DNA from: Chloroflexota bacterium
GTDB taxonomy: Bacteria > Chloroflexota > Anaerolineae > Caldilineales > Caldilineaceae
Assembly: GCA_003577005.1 (NCBI GenBank)
Contig: QEUW01000136.1
Span: 1 to 16,759, forward strand
Reading direction: 5' to 3'
Length of the DNA: 16,759 nucleotides
The notes under the pieces were generated by a model. That model saw only the letters and a list, made by a program, of their open reading frames with translations, did not search any database and was not told where the DNA came from. Below, piece after piece: positions 5,718 to 13,280 of this stretch. The position numbers and the translations under genes are program-made. Numbering within the stretch: position 1 is the stretch's first letter; each line of letters opens with the position of its first letter.

Positions 5718-8156
5718 CTAGACCTCACAACAATCGGCGAATTTTTCAAACAACCAGTCGTCGTCGCGCACGCGGCGGGCGGCGAATGCGGCGCGTTGCT
5801 GCCAGACATCGCTCTCGACGGCGTGGGCCAGGGCGGGGGCAAAGTTGGGGTTGCTTTTCAGCGCATCGAAGACGCGGGTGATGCGCGCCTGGCTGAAGTG
5901 GAGCAGCGCCACCCGCAACAGGTTGTGCGTCACCGCACCCCAGCCGACCTTGTAGGGGTTGGCTTTGCGGAAGTAGTGCAACACGGTGACTGCCGGCGCC
6001 ACCCACACTTCGTAGCCCAGGAGCCAGTAGCGCACACAGAGTTCTAAATCCTCCGACCCCCACTGCGGCATACCGGCATCGAAGGCGCCGGCGCACTTGA
6101 GCGTGTCGTGGCGCATGGCCATAAAACCGCCGCCGAGCGTGGGTACGGGGTAGGGTTCGACCCCTTTCCAGGGCAGCCATTCTGTACGCAGCTTGGATTC
6201 GGCAATGCGTTGCCCACAGGCGGCGGGACGCTCCGGCAAACCCATCACGCCGATGCCGGGGCCGACCACCCCCACCTTGGGTTGGGTCAGCACGCAGGCG
6301 ATGGGTTGCCACCAGCGTTCGGGCAGGTCGAGATGGGCGTCGGCAAAGACGACGATCTCGCCCTGCGCCTGCGCCAGCCCGCGGTTGCGCGCCCCGGCCA
6401 CGCCCAACTGTTCAGCCGTGCGGATGAGATGCACGTTTTCGATTGGTTTTTCCAGCAAGAAATCCGAACAGCCATCGGTCGAGCCGTTATCGACGACAAT
6501 GACTTCGCTATCAGGCGGCAGCGTAGCCGCAAATTGCTCCACGGTGCGCTGCAACAAGACCGACTCGTTGGAGGCCGGTAAGATCACACTGATCTTGCGC
6601 GGGTAGTCGCCTCGAAAGAGTTGATCCACCTGTGCGGCGGGCAGCGGCGGTAGTGGCGGAATGACATGAAACGGGGGGGGAAACGGGATCTCTTCGACCT
6701 GGCTCCATTTGTCCTCCTGCTTCGCTGGGAGCGCGGCCACCTTGGTCTGGACGAGGGCCGTATAGTCCGTCCTCCAGTGCGGTTTTAGCTGGACCTGCCC
6801 TTGCGGGATCTGCCCGCGCGCCACCTGCTGGGCGACATAGGCTGCCACTTTCTGCTGCTCTTGTCCGTCCGCGCCCATCGCACTCAAGTGATAAGACTTC
6901 GTCCCGTTCCAACGGTAGATGTAGTAGATCTCCGCCGCCTTGATTGGGTCAACCTGAAACGCACCGGGGGCTTCCGCCTGGCAGAGTCGCTCGAATTCGA
7001 CATCGTATTGATTGTCCAGATACGGGTAGCCCTGGACTTTGCGAAAGAGGTTGCGCCGCCAACAACTGCCGCCGTGAAAGAGATTGCGCTCTGGACCACT
7101 CACCTGGCCATCGTTCCAAAACCAGGCCTGGTCGGCTTTGAAAAAAGCCGTGTTCTGGTCGAGGTGGGCCACCGCATAGGAGAGCCGGTGGAGCAGATAG
7201 ATGTCGTCGTCGTGCCAGACAAAGATCAGGTCATGCGAGGCCAGTGCTACCGCGGCCTTGTACTTCTCGCCCACCGAATGGAAACGGTTGGGCAGGTTGA
7301 CGACCCGCACCTCGGGGTGGTCAAAGACGAGCGTCTGCTGGTCGTAATCGTTGAGGACGATCAGCTCCTTCTGGCCGGGATAGTCCTGTTGGAGAAAGGA
7401 GTAGATCGCCTCCTCGAGCAGTTCCACGCGGCCATAGGTGGGGCAGAGGCAACTCACCGGCGGCGGATTGACCAACTGGCTTGCCCATTTGCTCTGCGTG
7501 CGTTCCACGGGGGTCACGCCCAGGCCCCGGAAGAGACCTTGCAGGGCCGGGTTGTCCACCCACTGTTGAAAAGCCTGCACATGGGCCTGCTCACTCTGCT
7601 CGATTGGCATCACCTCGACCTGGACGGGTTCCAGGTCGCTTTTGGGATAGAGCAGCAGCGTGGCAAAGGGCTCGCCGGCGGCAAAGCGGATGGTCTGGTT
7701 GGGTGCGGTGAATTGCCAGTCGATGGTCACCGTGACGGGCAGCAGCGACGCATCGACCGTGCTCTCCAGCGGGTAAACGCCATCTTTGGGCGCGTTGATG
7801 GGGCCGCGCAGCCAGAGGAGCTGTTCGCCCTCCGTCTTGAATTGATAGCCCGGATAAAAGGTGAGCACGCCGTTGCCAAGCTGGCTTTGCACAAAGGCAG
7901 GCTCAGCGTCCGTCCCTTCCAGCCGGATGACAGTATCCTCCGCACGCGGCCCGCCGTTCCAGGTCGCCTCAAAGGCCAGCGGGCAGAGCAAGAGCCAGCC
8001 TTGCTGGGTGGCACTGGCGAAGGCCAGTTCGCCGTCGAGGAGGGGGCTGCTCTTGCCCCTTGTCGCCGCTGGGGCAGGTTGCAGGGCGACCGCCTGTGCG
8101 TACAACGGGTATGCTTTGATATCCATGCTTTTGTTGACCTTATTGGAAATTGGCAA
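5718..8156 (-). CDS. Three-domain protein: DUF6065, GT-A glycosyltransferase, DxH-type glycosyltransferase
   Basis: An 812-residue fusion. Residues 11-215 are a DUF6065 module (LLLCPLAFEATWNGG, GVLTFYPGYQFKT, LWLRGPINAPKDGVYPLES, GEPFATLLLYPK). Residues 233-470 are a GT-A domain paralogous to the next gene (VSCLCPTYGRVELLEEAIYS, metal site VWHDDDIY at 313-320). A Pro-rich linker (about 490-507) leads to a second GT2-class domain at 520-800: ISVILPASNES, VIVVDNGSTDG, FADAHLD with a DxH at 606-608, LGGGFMAMRHDTL, and WGSEDLELCVRYWLLG. The DxH and the WGSEDLEL region resemble polypeptide N-acetylgalactosaminyltransferases more than ordinary DxD GT2 enzymes. No signal peptide, so cytoplasmic. Met11 (8126) is an alternative start, with AAGG 11 bases upstream. 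First gene of the main cluster. Probably builds a glycan on a protein; substrate unknown. Confidence 0.85.
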   Translation of the reverse strand: MPISNKVNKSMDIKAYPLYAQAVALQPAPAATRGKSSPLLDGELAFASATQQGWLLLCPLAFEATWNGGPRAEDTVIRLEGTDAEPAFVQSQLGNGVLTFYPGYQFKTEGEQLLWLRGPINAPKDGVYPLESTVDASLLPVTVTIDWQFTAPNQTIRFAAGEPFATLLLYPKSDLEPVQVEVMPIEQSEQAHVQAFQQWVDNPALQGLFRGLGVTPVERTQSKWASQLVNPPPVSCLCPTYGRVELLEEAIYSFLQQDYPGQKELIVLNDYDQQTLVFDHPEVRVVNLPNRFHSVGEKYKAAVALASHDLIFVWHDDDIYLLHRLSYAVAHLDQNTAFFKADQAWFWNDGQVSGPERNLFHGGSCWRRNLFRKVQGYPYLDNQYDVEFERLCQAEAPGAFQVDPIKAAEIYYIYRWNGTKSYHLSAMGADGQEQQKVAAYVAQQVARGQIPQGQVQLKPHWRTDYTALVQTKVAALPAKQEDKWSQVEEIPFPPPFHVIPPLPPLPAAQVDQLFRGDYPRKISVILPASNESVLLQRTVEQFAATLPPDSEVIVVDNGSTDGCSDFLLEKPIENVHLIRTAEQLGVAGARNRGLAQAQGEIVVFADAHLDLPERWWQPIACVLTQPKVGVVGPGIGVMGLPERPAACGQRIAESKLRTEWLPWKGVEPYPVPTLGGGFMAMRHDTLKCAGAFDAGMPQWGSEDLELCVRYWLLGYEVWVAPAVTVLHYFRKANPYKVGWGAVTHNLLRVALLHFSQARITRVFDALKSNPNFAPALAHAVESDVWQQRAAFAARRVRDDDWLFEKFADCCEV

Positions 8157-8242
8157 GCAGGTTGTCCGAGAAAATTCAATGAAAGCGAACGAGTCTCTTC
8201 GTTTTCTGCTGGTCTTCTTGTCTGATGTTCCTTGCCCCAGTC

Positions 8243-8275
8243 ATCTTGTCATTTGTCATCGTGTTATCTTGTCAT
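8243..8275. repeat. Direct repeat ATCTTGTCAT
   Basis: ATCTTGTCAT occurs at 8243-8252 and 8266-8275, with related TTGTCAT copies between. The repeat overlaps the last codons of the small gene 8256-8519, so its C-terminal tail (DNDKITR) is encoded by repeat sequence. Confidence 0.5.
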
Positions 8276-8519
8276 TGTCGGCCAGGTGCTCGACCGACAA
8301 AATGGGGTAGCCCAGGCTGTAGAGCGCTTCGAGCACACCCAGCAGCGCCGCCTGGTCGGCCACGCAGCCGACGAAGGTGGTGACACCATTGCATCCTGTC
8401 CGGCCATCGCTGATGACCCAGACGCCGCTGAGCATCTCCAGCCAGCGCGCCTCGAATCTGCCCTGGGCGCAAATGCGATAGCGCGCCGGTTCGTCCAGAT
8501 GGAGGTTCGCTGAATTCAC
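8256..8519 (-). CDS. Small conserved hypothetical protein
   Basis: The best start is GTG 8519: a strong AGGAGG lies 8 bases upstream and conserved-looking sequence begins here, although the frame is open further back to 8648. The product has 87 residues (VNSANLHLDEPARYRICAQG start) with RWLEMLSGVWVISDG, TTFVGCVADQAALLGVLEAL and LGYPILSVEHL. I recall similar short proteins (pattern YRIxVQGxLDxxW ... VADQAALxGLLxxLxxLGxPLLSV) as common single-domain hypotheticals in Chloroflexota and Actinomycetota. No function is known to me. No signal or membrane helix. It lies 99 bases upstream of the large glycosyltransferase gene on the same strand and could share its transcript. Confidence 0.7.
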   Translation of the reverse strand: MNSANLHLDEPARYRICAQGRFEARWLEMLSGVWVISDGRTGCNGVTTFVGCVADQAALLGVLEALYSLGYPILSVEHLADNDKITR

Positions 8520-8665
8520 GGTGGAGACCTCCTGGGCGCGGCCAGAACGGGCGATGAGGTGGCAGCCATCACAAAGCGGCGCCAAGGCATCCCGGCGCCG
8601 CTCTGCTGAAAAAGTTACAGGACGCTTGTACCAAATCCGGTTGAACACTTCAGATATCGCTGCGA

Positions 8666-8696
8666 CCTGCCCGGAAGCTCCGAGCTTCCGGGCAGG
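8666..8696. repeat. Palindromic element with CCCGGAAGCT core, copy 2
   Basis: Perfect 14-base arms (8666-8679 and 8683-8696) around the loop CCG, with the same ten-base core as 3450-3486. On the plus strand it is followed by GTTTTT, so it could terminate plus-strand transcription, although no plus-strand gene precedes it. It lies between two minus-strand genes. Confidence 0.8.
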
Positions 8697-8771
8697 GTTT
8701 TTCGTTGGCGGGGGTTGTGCTCAGCACAGAGCTGCCAGGAAACAAGGTGTAGGAATCCATCGGATTGGATA

Positions 8772-9302
8772 TTACTGGAAGACGATCTTGCCGTGGTCGA
8801 GACAGCCGGCGGCCTGATAGTAGCCACCAGGCAGAACGTCGGCAGTACCGTATGCTTGTAGCCCCACTCCCTGCAAATCACCACACTCATCAGGGGCGGC
8901 TCCGGATACGGACACTACCATGACCACCTGTCCACTTTCCTGTCCCTTACTGTTGATCACTCCCCCAGCCAACGAAAATCCTAGGTCATCCACAATCGCC
9001 TGCGCCTCCTCACAGGTAGTAATATCGCCACCGAACAACGCACTGATAGGCGTCCACGGCAGGCGCGCCGTGAAGTTGGCCCCATTGGTGTTGTCGGTCA
9101 CATGGACAACGCTGGAAACCATATCCCTGGCATCATTGCAGTTGACTGTGACCGCAACGGACGCTTCCGTGGGTTGGCCGGGGCCATTGCCAGTCTCAAC
9201 CTCAAAAAAGGACACCGTGCCACCGCCGTGGATGGTCCCGACGCAGCCGCTTAACATGAGGACAGCGATCAGCAAAACAGGAACGATCAGCTTGCGAACC
9301 AT
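8772..9302 (-). CDS. Secreted lipoprotein of unknown function
   Basis: ATG 9302 is preferred over the longer frame from 9359: GGAG sits 8 bases upstream and a lipoprotein signal starts exactly here (MVRKLIVPVLLIAVLMLSGC, lipobox LSGC, Cys20). The 176-residue product continues VGTIHGGGTVSFFEV and then a beta-rich, Gly/Val/Asp-rich body with four more cysteines. It ends LPGGYYQAAGCLDHGKIVFQ. The early GGG(x)nSFF motif and general composition recall beta-sandwich secreted proteins found next to LuxR regulators in Chloroflexota, but I cannot name a family with confidence. Role unknown; presumably anchored on the outer face of the membrane. Its promoter region holds a paired AAAGTACTAT motif, and the next upstream gene is a LuxR/MalT regulator on the same strand. 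Confidence 0.75.
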   Translation of the reverse strand: MVRKLIVPVLLIAVLMLSGCVGTIHGGGTVSFFEVETGNGPGQPTEASVAVTVNCNDARDMVSSVVHVTDNTNGANFTARLPWTPISALFGGDITTCEEAQAIVDDLGFSLAGGVINSKGQESGQVVMVVSVSGAAPDECGDLQGVGLQAYGTADVLPGGYYQAAGCLDHGKIVFQ

Positions 9303-9378
9303 AGTTTTTTCTCCTATTTGATTGAATGGTGGAAAACGGTTGTGGTGTACGAACTGCATTGGTGCTTACTGCCGCTCC

Positions 9379-9448
9379 AGTATAGCGGGCGGGCGGGTGG
9401 CGCACATCCAACTAAAAGTACTATTTTTGAGAGGGGAGAAAGTACTAT
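9379..9448 (-). promoter_or_regulatory. Promoter with paired AAAGTACTAT operator for the lipoprotein gene
   Basis: On the minus strand TATACT (9384-9379) is a good -10 box 76 bases before the start codon, with no recognisable -35 box 17 bases upstream. Two copies of AAAGTACTAT, each with the palindrome AGTACT, lie at 9415-9424 and 9439-9448, 24 bases apart. That is where an activator would sit. The neighbouring LuxR/MalT gene is the obvious candidate; this is inference. Confidence 0.45.
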
Positions 9449-9476
9449 GTTGTCAAGGGTGGAGAGTTAGGGGGTT

Positions 9477-9516
9477 AGGGAGCTGGGGGGATAGGGCAAC
9501 ACACCCTTGTCTCCCT
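9477..9516. repeat. Low-complexity inverted repeat downstream of the LuxR gene
   Basis: AGGGAG (9477-9482) pairs with CTCCCT (9511-9516), and AGGG with CCCT inside. The right flank continues as octamer-like units (TCTCCCTG, TTTCCCTG, TCTATCTG); the left flank is GTTAGGG-rich. It lies between the LuxR stop and the lipoprotein promoter. Confidence 0.45.
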
Positions 9517-9547
9517 GTTTCCCTGTCTATCTGGATGACCGTTTTAC

Positions 9548-12354
9548 CTACGCCGGCGGCAAGAGACCCAGTTCTTGGGCCTTGGCCACGGCCTGGCGGC
9601 CGTTGCGAACGCCCAACTTGGTGTAAATGTGATGGGCGTGATTTTTGACGGTGCTGGGGGAAATAACGAGGGTCGCGGCGATCTCTTCGATGGACAGTCG
9701 TTGCGCAATGAGCGCCAGCAGTTCGATTTCGCGCGGGGTGAGCGGGGTGATGCCGTGGAGTCTGGCGTATTGGGCAGTCAGGGCGCGGCGCTGGCCGGGG
9801 TCGTGTGCTTTGGCAAAGGCAGCCAACAGGCGTTTGACATAGGTGGATGAGCCGTGCTGGGCGGCGAAGGTGCGCGAGAGTTCGGCCATGGGTGCGCCGA
9901 GGTCGAGAAAGGTGCGCATAAACCCGCCCGGTTCGGCCAACGTGAGCGCCCGTGCGAGCGCACTGTGCGCCTCGGCGTTACGCCGCAACGCGTGCAGAAC
10001 CAGGGCTTGCAGCGCCAGGATCTGGATGATCTGGTAGATGTTGCGTATCCGTTCGACCGGGCGGAGACAGCTTTCGGTGATGGCTAATGCAGTCGCAAGC
10101 GAGGCCGGCCCGGCCTCGGCGAGGAGCGCCCGCACGCGGGTCAGGGGCGGTAGCGCCAACCCGAACATAATGCCCTGGTGGGCGGGGATATTCGTGTTTT
10201 GCGTAAGGCGGAGGGCATCCGCCACCTTGCCGCCCAGGATCGCCAGCCGCGCCTCGAAGGCATCTGACAACTCTAGCAAATACCAATGATTGGCCTCTGC
10301 GGCGAACTCGCGCGCTGCCTGGGCGTAGGCGAAGGCGTCACCCAGCTCGCCCCGGGCCTGGGCCACCAGCGCCAGGCCGAGCAGGCTGTCATGATACGGA
10401 GTAGGGTGCGTCCGGTAGCGCAGGGCCTCCACCTGGCGCCACTCCTGAGCGGCGGCGGTGAGATCATTTTGTTCGTAATAGACCGCACCCCGCAAATGGT
10501 GCGCCCGGCCGCGCCAGACATCCACAAAGCCCACGCCCTGCCAGGTTGCGGGTGCGTGCGCTGTGTCCGCAACGGCCAGGAGGCGCCCGGTGGTGCGCAC
10601 CACTTCCATCAGCTCAGCGGCGTAAATCTGGAGGATAGCCAGCGCACCGAGCAAGATGGTCAGCGTGGGGCGTTGGTGCGCGGTGGCCTCCGCCAGCGCC
10701 GTATGCAACAGGGTGCGGCCTGTCTCTGGTTCGCCACGGCTGGCATAGGCCAGGGCGAGATACAGGGTCGCGTTGGCGCGGGCAAACTCGTGCATCGGGG
10801 GTAGATCTACCAGCGCGGCCTGGAGCTGAAGGATGGCCTGCTCGAGTTCGCCCTGGCTGTACGACCCGATGCCCCGCAGGGCCGCCAGGGTGGCCTGGAG
10901 CGACTGGCGTCGTTCCTCGCTCACCATAGTATCCGCTTGGAGCAAGGTCTCGACCCGAACCAACAGCGCCGGTGACCCGGCGGGGGACGCGCCAAACGCC
11001 CCCAAAACGGCCTGGGCGATGAGCAGCCCCGGATGCGCCTGGAGGGCCTGCTCTGGAAACAGATCGAGCCAGCGGGCGAGCGTATAGATGGGAAACTGCC
11101 GATTCAACAGCGGATGGAGCTGGGCTTCGACCAGGTCGGCTGCGCCTCGCTCATCTCCCGCGGCCAGGGCGTGGCGCAGCGCCTCTTCGATCAGGCCGGC
11201 CCGGGCCAACCAGACGCTGGCGCGCTGGTGCAGGTGCGCAATCGACTCCTGCGTCTCCTCACTCTTCAGCCGGTGGCGCAGGAAATCGCGGAAAAGATCA
11301 TGATAGCGAAACCAGTCGCCTTCCTGGTCGAGCGGGATGACAAAGAGATTCTGCTCCTCCAACACAGCAATGGTGGCCTGGCTTGACCCCGCCAGTGGGC
11401 TGTCCGCCAGCAGGGCATCGCCGAGGGAGGCACAAAAACGGTCCACGATGGCTGTGCGCAGCAGAAAGGTTTGCACCGGCTCCGGCAACTGCGCCATCAC
11501 CTCCTCGACGAGATAGCCCACCAACAGCCGGTCGCTGCCGTGAAAATGGGCGAGAAACTGGTGCATCTCCTGGCGCTGCAAGGCAGTGCTGGCAAACTGT
11601 AACCCAATGACCCAGCCGTCTGTCCGTGCGTGGAGCACCTGCAACGCCTCGTCATCCAGCGGTTGGTCCACCCGGCGCTGGAGAAAGCTGCGCGTTTCGG
11701 TCAGCGCAAAGCGGAGGTCGGCCGCCCGCAGTTCGGTGATCTGTCCCTCCACGCGCAGCCGGCCCAAAGACAACGGCGGATCCTTGCGGGTGAGGATCAC
11801 CAGGTGCAGCGACGGCGGCAGATAGCGCAGCAACTGGCGCATAAACTCATGCACCTCGCTCGCCCGAATGACATGATAGTCATCGAGGACGAGGATCAGT
11901 TCAGTGGCGAGCGCAGCCAGTTCGCCGACCAGACTGTCGGCGAGATAATCCCTGGGCGGCAGTTGAGCCGCCGCCAACAGGCTCTGGGTGGTGGGACATG
12001 CATCCGGCACACAGGTACGCACGGCAGCGATGAAGTAGCGCAGGAACTGGGCGAGCTAGTTATCTCCCGCATCCAACGAAAGCCAACAAGATTTTGGATT
12101 TTGGATTTTGGATTTTGGCTCGACCCCTCCGCATGGGCACTCAATCCAAAATCCAAAATCCCCCATCTAAAATTATCCAGCCATTGGCTTACCAGCGTGC
12201 TTTTGCCAAAACCGGGGGGTGCAGCAATGAGGATCAGTTTGTGCGTCAGACCGTGGTTCAAGCGGGCGAGGAGGCCGGGGCGCGGCACCCAGTTCGGGTC
12301 CGCCGTTGGGCGGTGCAGTTTCGTTGTGAGCAGCGACGCCAGTGGGGGAAGCAT
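9548..12354 (-). pseudogene. LuxR-family ATP-dependent regulator of the MalT type, disrupted near the N-terminus
   Basis: The N-terminus from ATG 12354 reads MLPPLASLLTTKLHRPTADP, WVPRPGLLARLN and a Walker A (APPGFGKST), the standard start of MalT-like STAND regulators. Right after SQWLDN, a palindromic repeat (12091-12173) interrupts the gene and shifts the frame. The correct sequence resumes as WLSLDAGDN, then TAG at 12056-12058 (where the family usually has Glu: GDNEL), then LAQFLRYFIAAV. From 12055 to 9548 the frame is open: a Walker B-like ILVLDDYHVI, a long TPR-like helical middle, and a LuxR helix-turn-helix at the end (LTPREIELLALIAQRLSIEE, STVKNHAHHIYTKLGV). Intact proteins sense a ligand, hydrolyse ATP and activate transcription. 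Here the P-loop is cut off from the rest. A GTG at 12022 could start an 824-residue product without the P-loop. Confidence 0.8.
12091..12173. repeat. Heptamer-repeat palindromic insertion in the LuxR gene
   Basis: Four perfect copies of the 7-base unit ATTTTGG (12091-12118) face the complementary run AATCCAAAATCCAAAATC (12143-12160) across a 24-base loop. The right side ends in CCCCCATCTAAAAT. The element lies inside the coding sequence of the regulator between the Walker A region and the next conserved block, where the family has only about ten residues. Comparable heptamer arrays are common between genes in cyanobacteria and similar genomes. Confidence 0.75.
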
Positions 12355-12409
12355 TGTTGTATCTCGCTGGCTTGCGTATTTGATTGATTAGAAGTATTGG
12401 TCAGTATGA

Positions 12410-12437
12410 TTGATCACTCCAATCCTTCCATTATAAT
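12410..12437 (+). promoter_or_regulatory. Candidate promoter of the thioredoxin-fold lipoprotein gene
   Basis: A perfect TATAAT (12432-12437) with TTGATC (12410-12415) 16 bases upstream. The gene starts at 12664, which implies a leader of about 220 bases containing the nested hairpin at 12488-12547. It lies in the divergent gap after the LuxR start codon. Confidence 0.5.
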
Positions 12438-12487
12438 CCACCCTGCTCGACCCGAAAAACCGGCGATACCAACGAATGTATCCAGGA

Positions 12488-12547
12488 TTAGGGCAGCACG
12501 GGTGACAGGCCCTTTAAAAGTGACTGTCACCTCAGGGGATGCCCTAA
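12488..12547 (+). repeat. Nested inverted repeat in the 12355-12663 gap
   Basis: Outer arms TTAGGGCA (12488-12495) and TGCCCTAA (12540-12547) enclose inner arms GGTGACAG (12501-12508) and CTGTCACC (12524-12531). If transcribed from the promoter at 12410 it would fold into a two-part hairpin in the leader. It may instead be another dispersed palindromic element. Nothing else, and no gene, is seen in this 308-base gap. Confidence 0.55.
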
Positions 12548-12663
12548 ATTTCGGACGCACCCACAAACCATGCTCACGGGGCCCACTTGACATTCGCATC
12601 CATCTGAGGCAGGATTGGGCTATCGAACGATCTCAACTCGCTCCCTGTAGAAAAGGAACCAGG

Positions 12664-13095
12664 ATGAACCATCAGCGACTGACAGCAAGGGCAAGCGTGC
12701 TTGCCGTCCTTGCGTTGATCCTGGCGGCGTGCAGTCTACCAATTCGGCCAGAGGCGGCGCCGGTTGCCCAAAGCCGGCCTCAGCTTCTATTTGTGTACTC
12801 GCTCGGCTGCCCCCATTGTACGGCGCAGCACCCGATCATCGACGAATTTGCCCAGCTATACCCCGACCTGCCCATTGCGCGCGTGGAGTACAGCCAGCTT
12901 GATACCGGCCAACAACAACTGATCGCCGGCACCAGAGGCCACCCGGTGATGGTCTTCCACCAGGGTGAGGACATCCGCCAACTGGTGGGCGCCACGGCCA
13001 TCAACATGATGGAGCGCGAGTTTGCCATTTTCAAAACCGAACAGGTTGCTGTTCCCGGTGCGTCGCAAGTGCTGGGTCACAGTGGCGCCACCTGA
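12664..13095 (+). CDS. Thioredoxin-fold lipoprotein with CPHC active site
   Basis: ATG 12664 is preceded by AAGGA and opens a lipoprotein signal (MNHQRLTARASVLAVLALIL, then AAC, Cys23); longer versions of the frame place this signal internally and are rejected. The 143-residue protein then reads PQLLFVYSLGCPHCTAQHP, a thioredoxin-like strand and CxxC (CPHC, the DsbA-type dipeptide), and GHPVMVFHQGEDI, where the Pro after His is the likely cis-proline. It should act as a thiol-disulfide oxidoreductase tethered outside the membrane. It lies two genes upstream of the ba3 oxidase on the same strand, so it might reduce or oxidise the CuA cysteines of subunit II or act in general disulfide formation. 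That link is by position only. A strong terminator follows, so it is a separate transcript from the stress protein gene. Confidence 0.8.
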   Translation: MNHQRLTARASVLAVLALILAACSLPIRPEAAPVAQSRPQLLFVYSLGCPHCTAQHPIIDEFAQLYPDLPIARVEYSQLDTGQQQLIAGTRGHPVMVFHQGEDIRQLVGATAINMMEREFAIFKTEQVAVPGASQVLGHSGAT

Positions 13096-13149
13096 CACTA
13101 AAGGGTGCAGGCCAGGTTGGTCTGCAAAGACTGTCCAGTTGACGGGGCC

Positions 13150-13188
13150 AAAAACTCGCCAGTCGCTTGAAGCGTCCGGCGAGTTTTT
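13150..13188 (+). terminator. Rho-independent terminator after the thioredoxin-fold gene
   Basis: AAAAACTCGCC (13150-13160) pairs exactly with GGCGAGTTTTT (13178-13188), with extra pairing CGCTT/AAGCG inside the loop. The 3' arm ends in five Ts and the 5' arm in five As, so it can work in both directions. It lies 55 bases after the stop codon. Confidence 0.85.
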
Positions 13189-13280
13189 GTTGTAGCATCA
13201 AGAACAAGCAGTTGCAGGTTGGCTATTTGGGAAGGCGAAAAACCTTAGGTTGCGGCATTGTCCGACCGAGGAGGGATGCC

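Noticed and set aside
6801..8225. Plus-strand 474-codon frame opposite the large glycosyltransferase
   Set aside because: Long only because of high GC codon bias; no domain, and the minus strand has three clear domains.
10286..10804. Plus-strand frames inside the LuxR gene
   Set aside because: Antisense shadows of the TPR-like region, with no start signals or motifs.
12091..12173. Insertion sequence in the LuxR gene
   Set aside because: Only about 80 bases, with no transposase; better described as a small palindromic repeat.
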